Source: Smithella sp.
Lineage (GTDB): Bacteria > Desulfobacterota > Syntrophia > Syntrophales > Smithellaceae
NCBI GenBank assembly: GCA_012797505.1
Contig: JAAZOZ010000234.1
Coordinates: forward strand, 1 to 14,108
Reading direction: 5' to 3'
Length of the DNA stretch: 14,108 bases
Made by a program: the position numbers and the translations under genes. The notes under the pieces are model-generated. The model was given only the letters and a program-made list of their open reading frames with translations, was not told where the DNA came from and searched no databases. Positions 14,043 through 14,108 of this stretch are shown here, piece by piece (within the stretch, counting starts at the first letter, position 1; every line of letters starts with the position of its first letter).

Positions 14043-14108
14043 CCATTCAATTATAAACGAAGATTTATTCGCTTCCCTTTAGCGCGGGCTTCGGGGAGTG
14101 GAACTTAA
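14043..14108. other. Window end, no gene seen
   Basis: The last 66 bases hold a weak CGAA/TTCG hairpin (around 14058-14071) and a GC-richer tail. There is no T tract strong enough to call a terminator and no start of a further gene. Confidence 0.4.

Overview
The window suggests an anaerobic, probably syntrophic bacterium of the Desulfobacterota/Syntrophales type. This rests on two genes for the oxygen-sensitive 4-hydroxybutyryl-CoA dehydratase family, an iron-sulfur dienoyl-CoA/enoate reductase, and beta-oxidation genes spread over several transcription units. The taxonomic placement is inference; no marker other than rpsT is present. Most of the window (1 to about 11,500) is GC-rich with strong Shine-Dalgarno sites. 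The last 2.4 kb is clearly AT-richer.

Layout. Bases 1-252 are the 3' end of a 4-hydroxybutyryl-CoA dehydratase-like gene, closed by a hairpin terminator. A complete, nearly identical second copy follows (324-1826). After an intergenic stretch with a long nested hairpin (1851-1934) come a short-chain dehydrogenase (2029-2826), a FadH-type 2,4-dienoyl-CoA/2-enoate reductase (2928-4886) and an epoxide-hydrolase-like alpha/beta hydrolase (5006-5863). Next are an exported six-EF-hand protein (5937-6539), an acetyl-CoA acetyltransferase-type thiolase (6707-7918) with its own promoter-like leader and a strong terminator, and a 602-residue acyl-CoA dehydrogenase (8059-9867). Then come ribosomal protein S20 (rpsT, UUG start) with promoter and terminator, a convergent membrane-anchored metallophosphoesterase on the minus strand, and tRNA-Thr(CGU) with a good promoter.

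Downstream of the tRNA, about 0.8 kb holds no credible gene but several short repeats and palindromes. Two AT-rich genes follow: a zinc-ribbon/RDD membrane protein with an unassigned C-terminal extension, and an orphan single-pass membrane protein. The tRNA boundary and the change in composition suggest a horizontally acquired segment or a decayed integration site.

Working together, the dehydratase/isomerase pair, the SDR, the dienoyl reductase, the acyl-CoA dehydrogenase and the thiolase would form an acyl-CoA oxidation module. It is unusually rich in enzymes that move or remove double bonds and process hydroxy/oxo groups. The substrate cannot be read from the sequence. I found no defence system, CRISPR array, transposase or integrase. 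The points most worth following are the duplicated dehydratase with a terminator between the copies, the structured element at 1851-1934, the palindromes ahead of the thiolase, and the AT-rich tRNA-adjacent segment.
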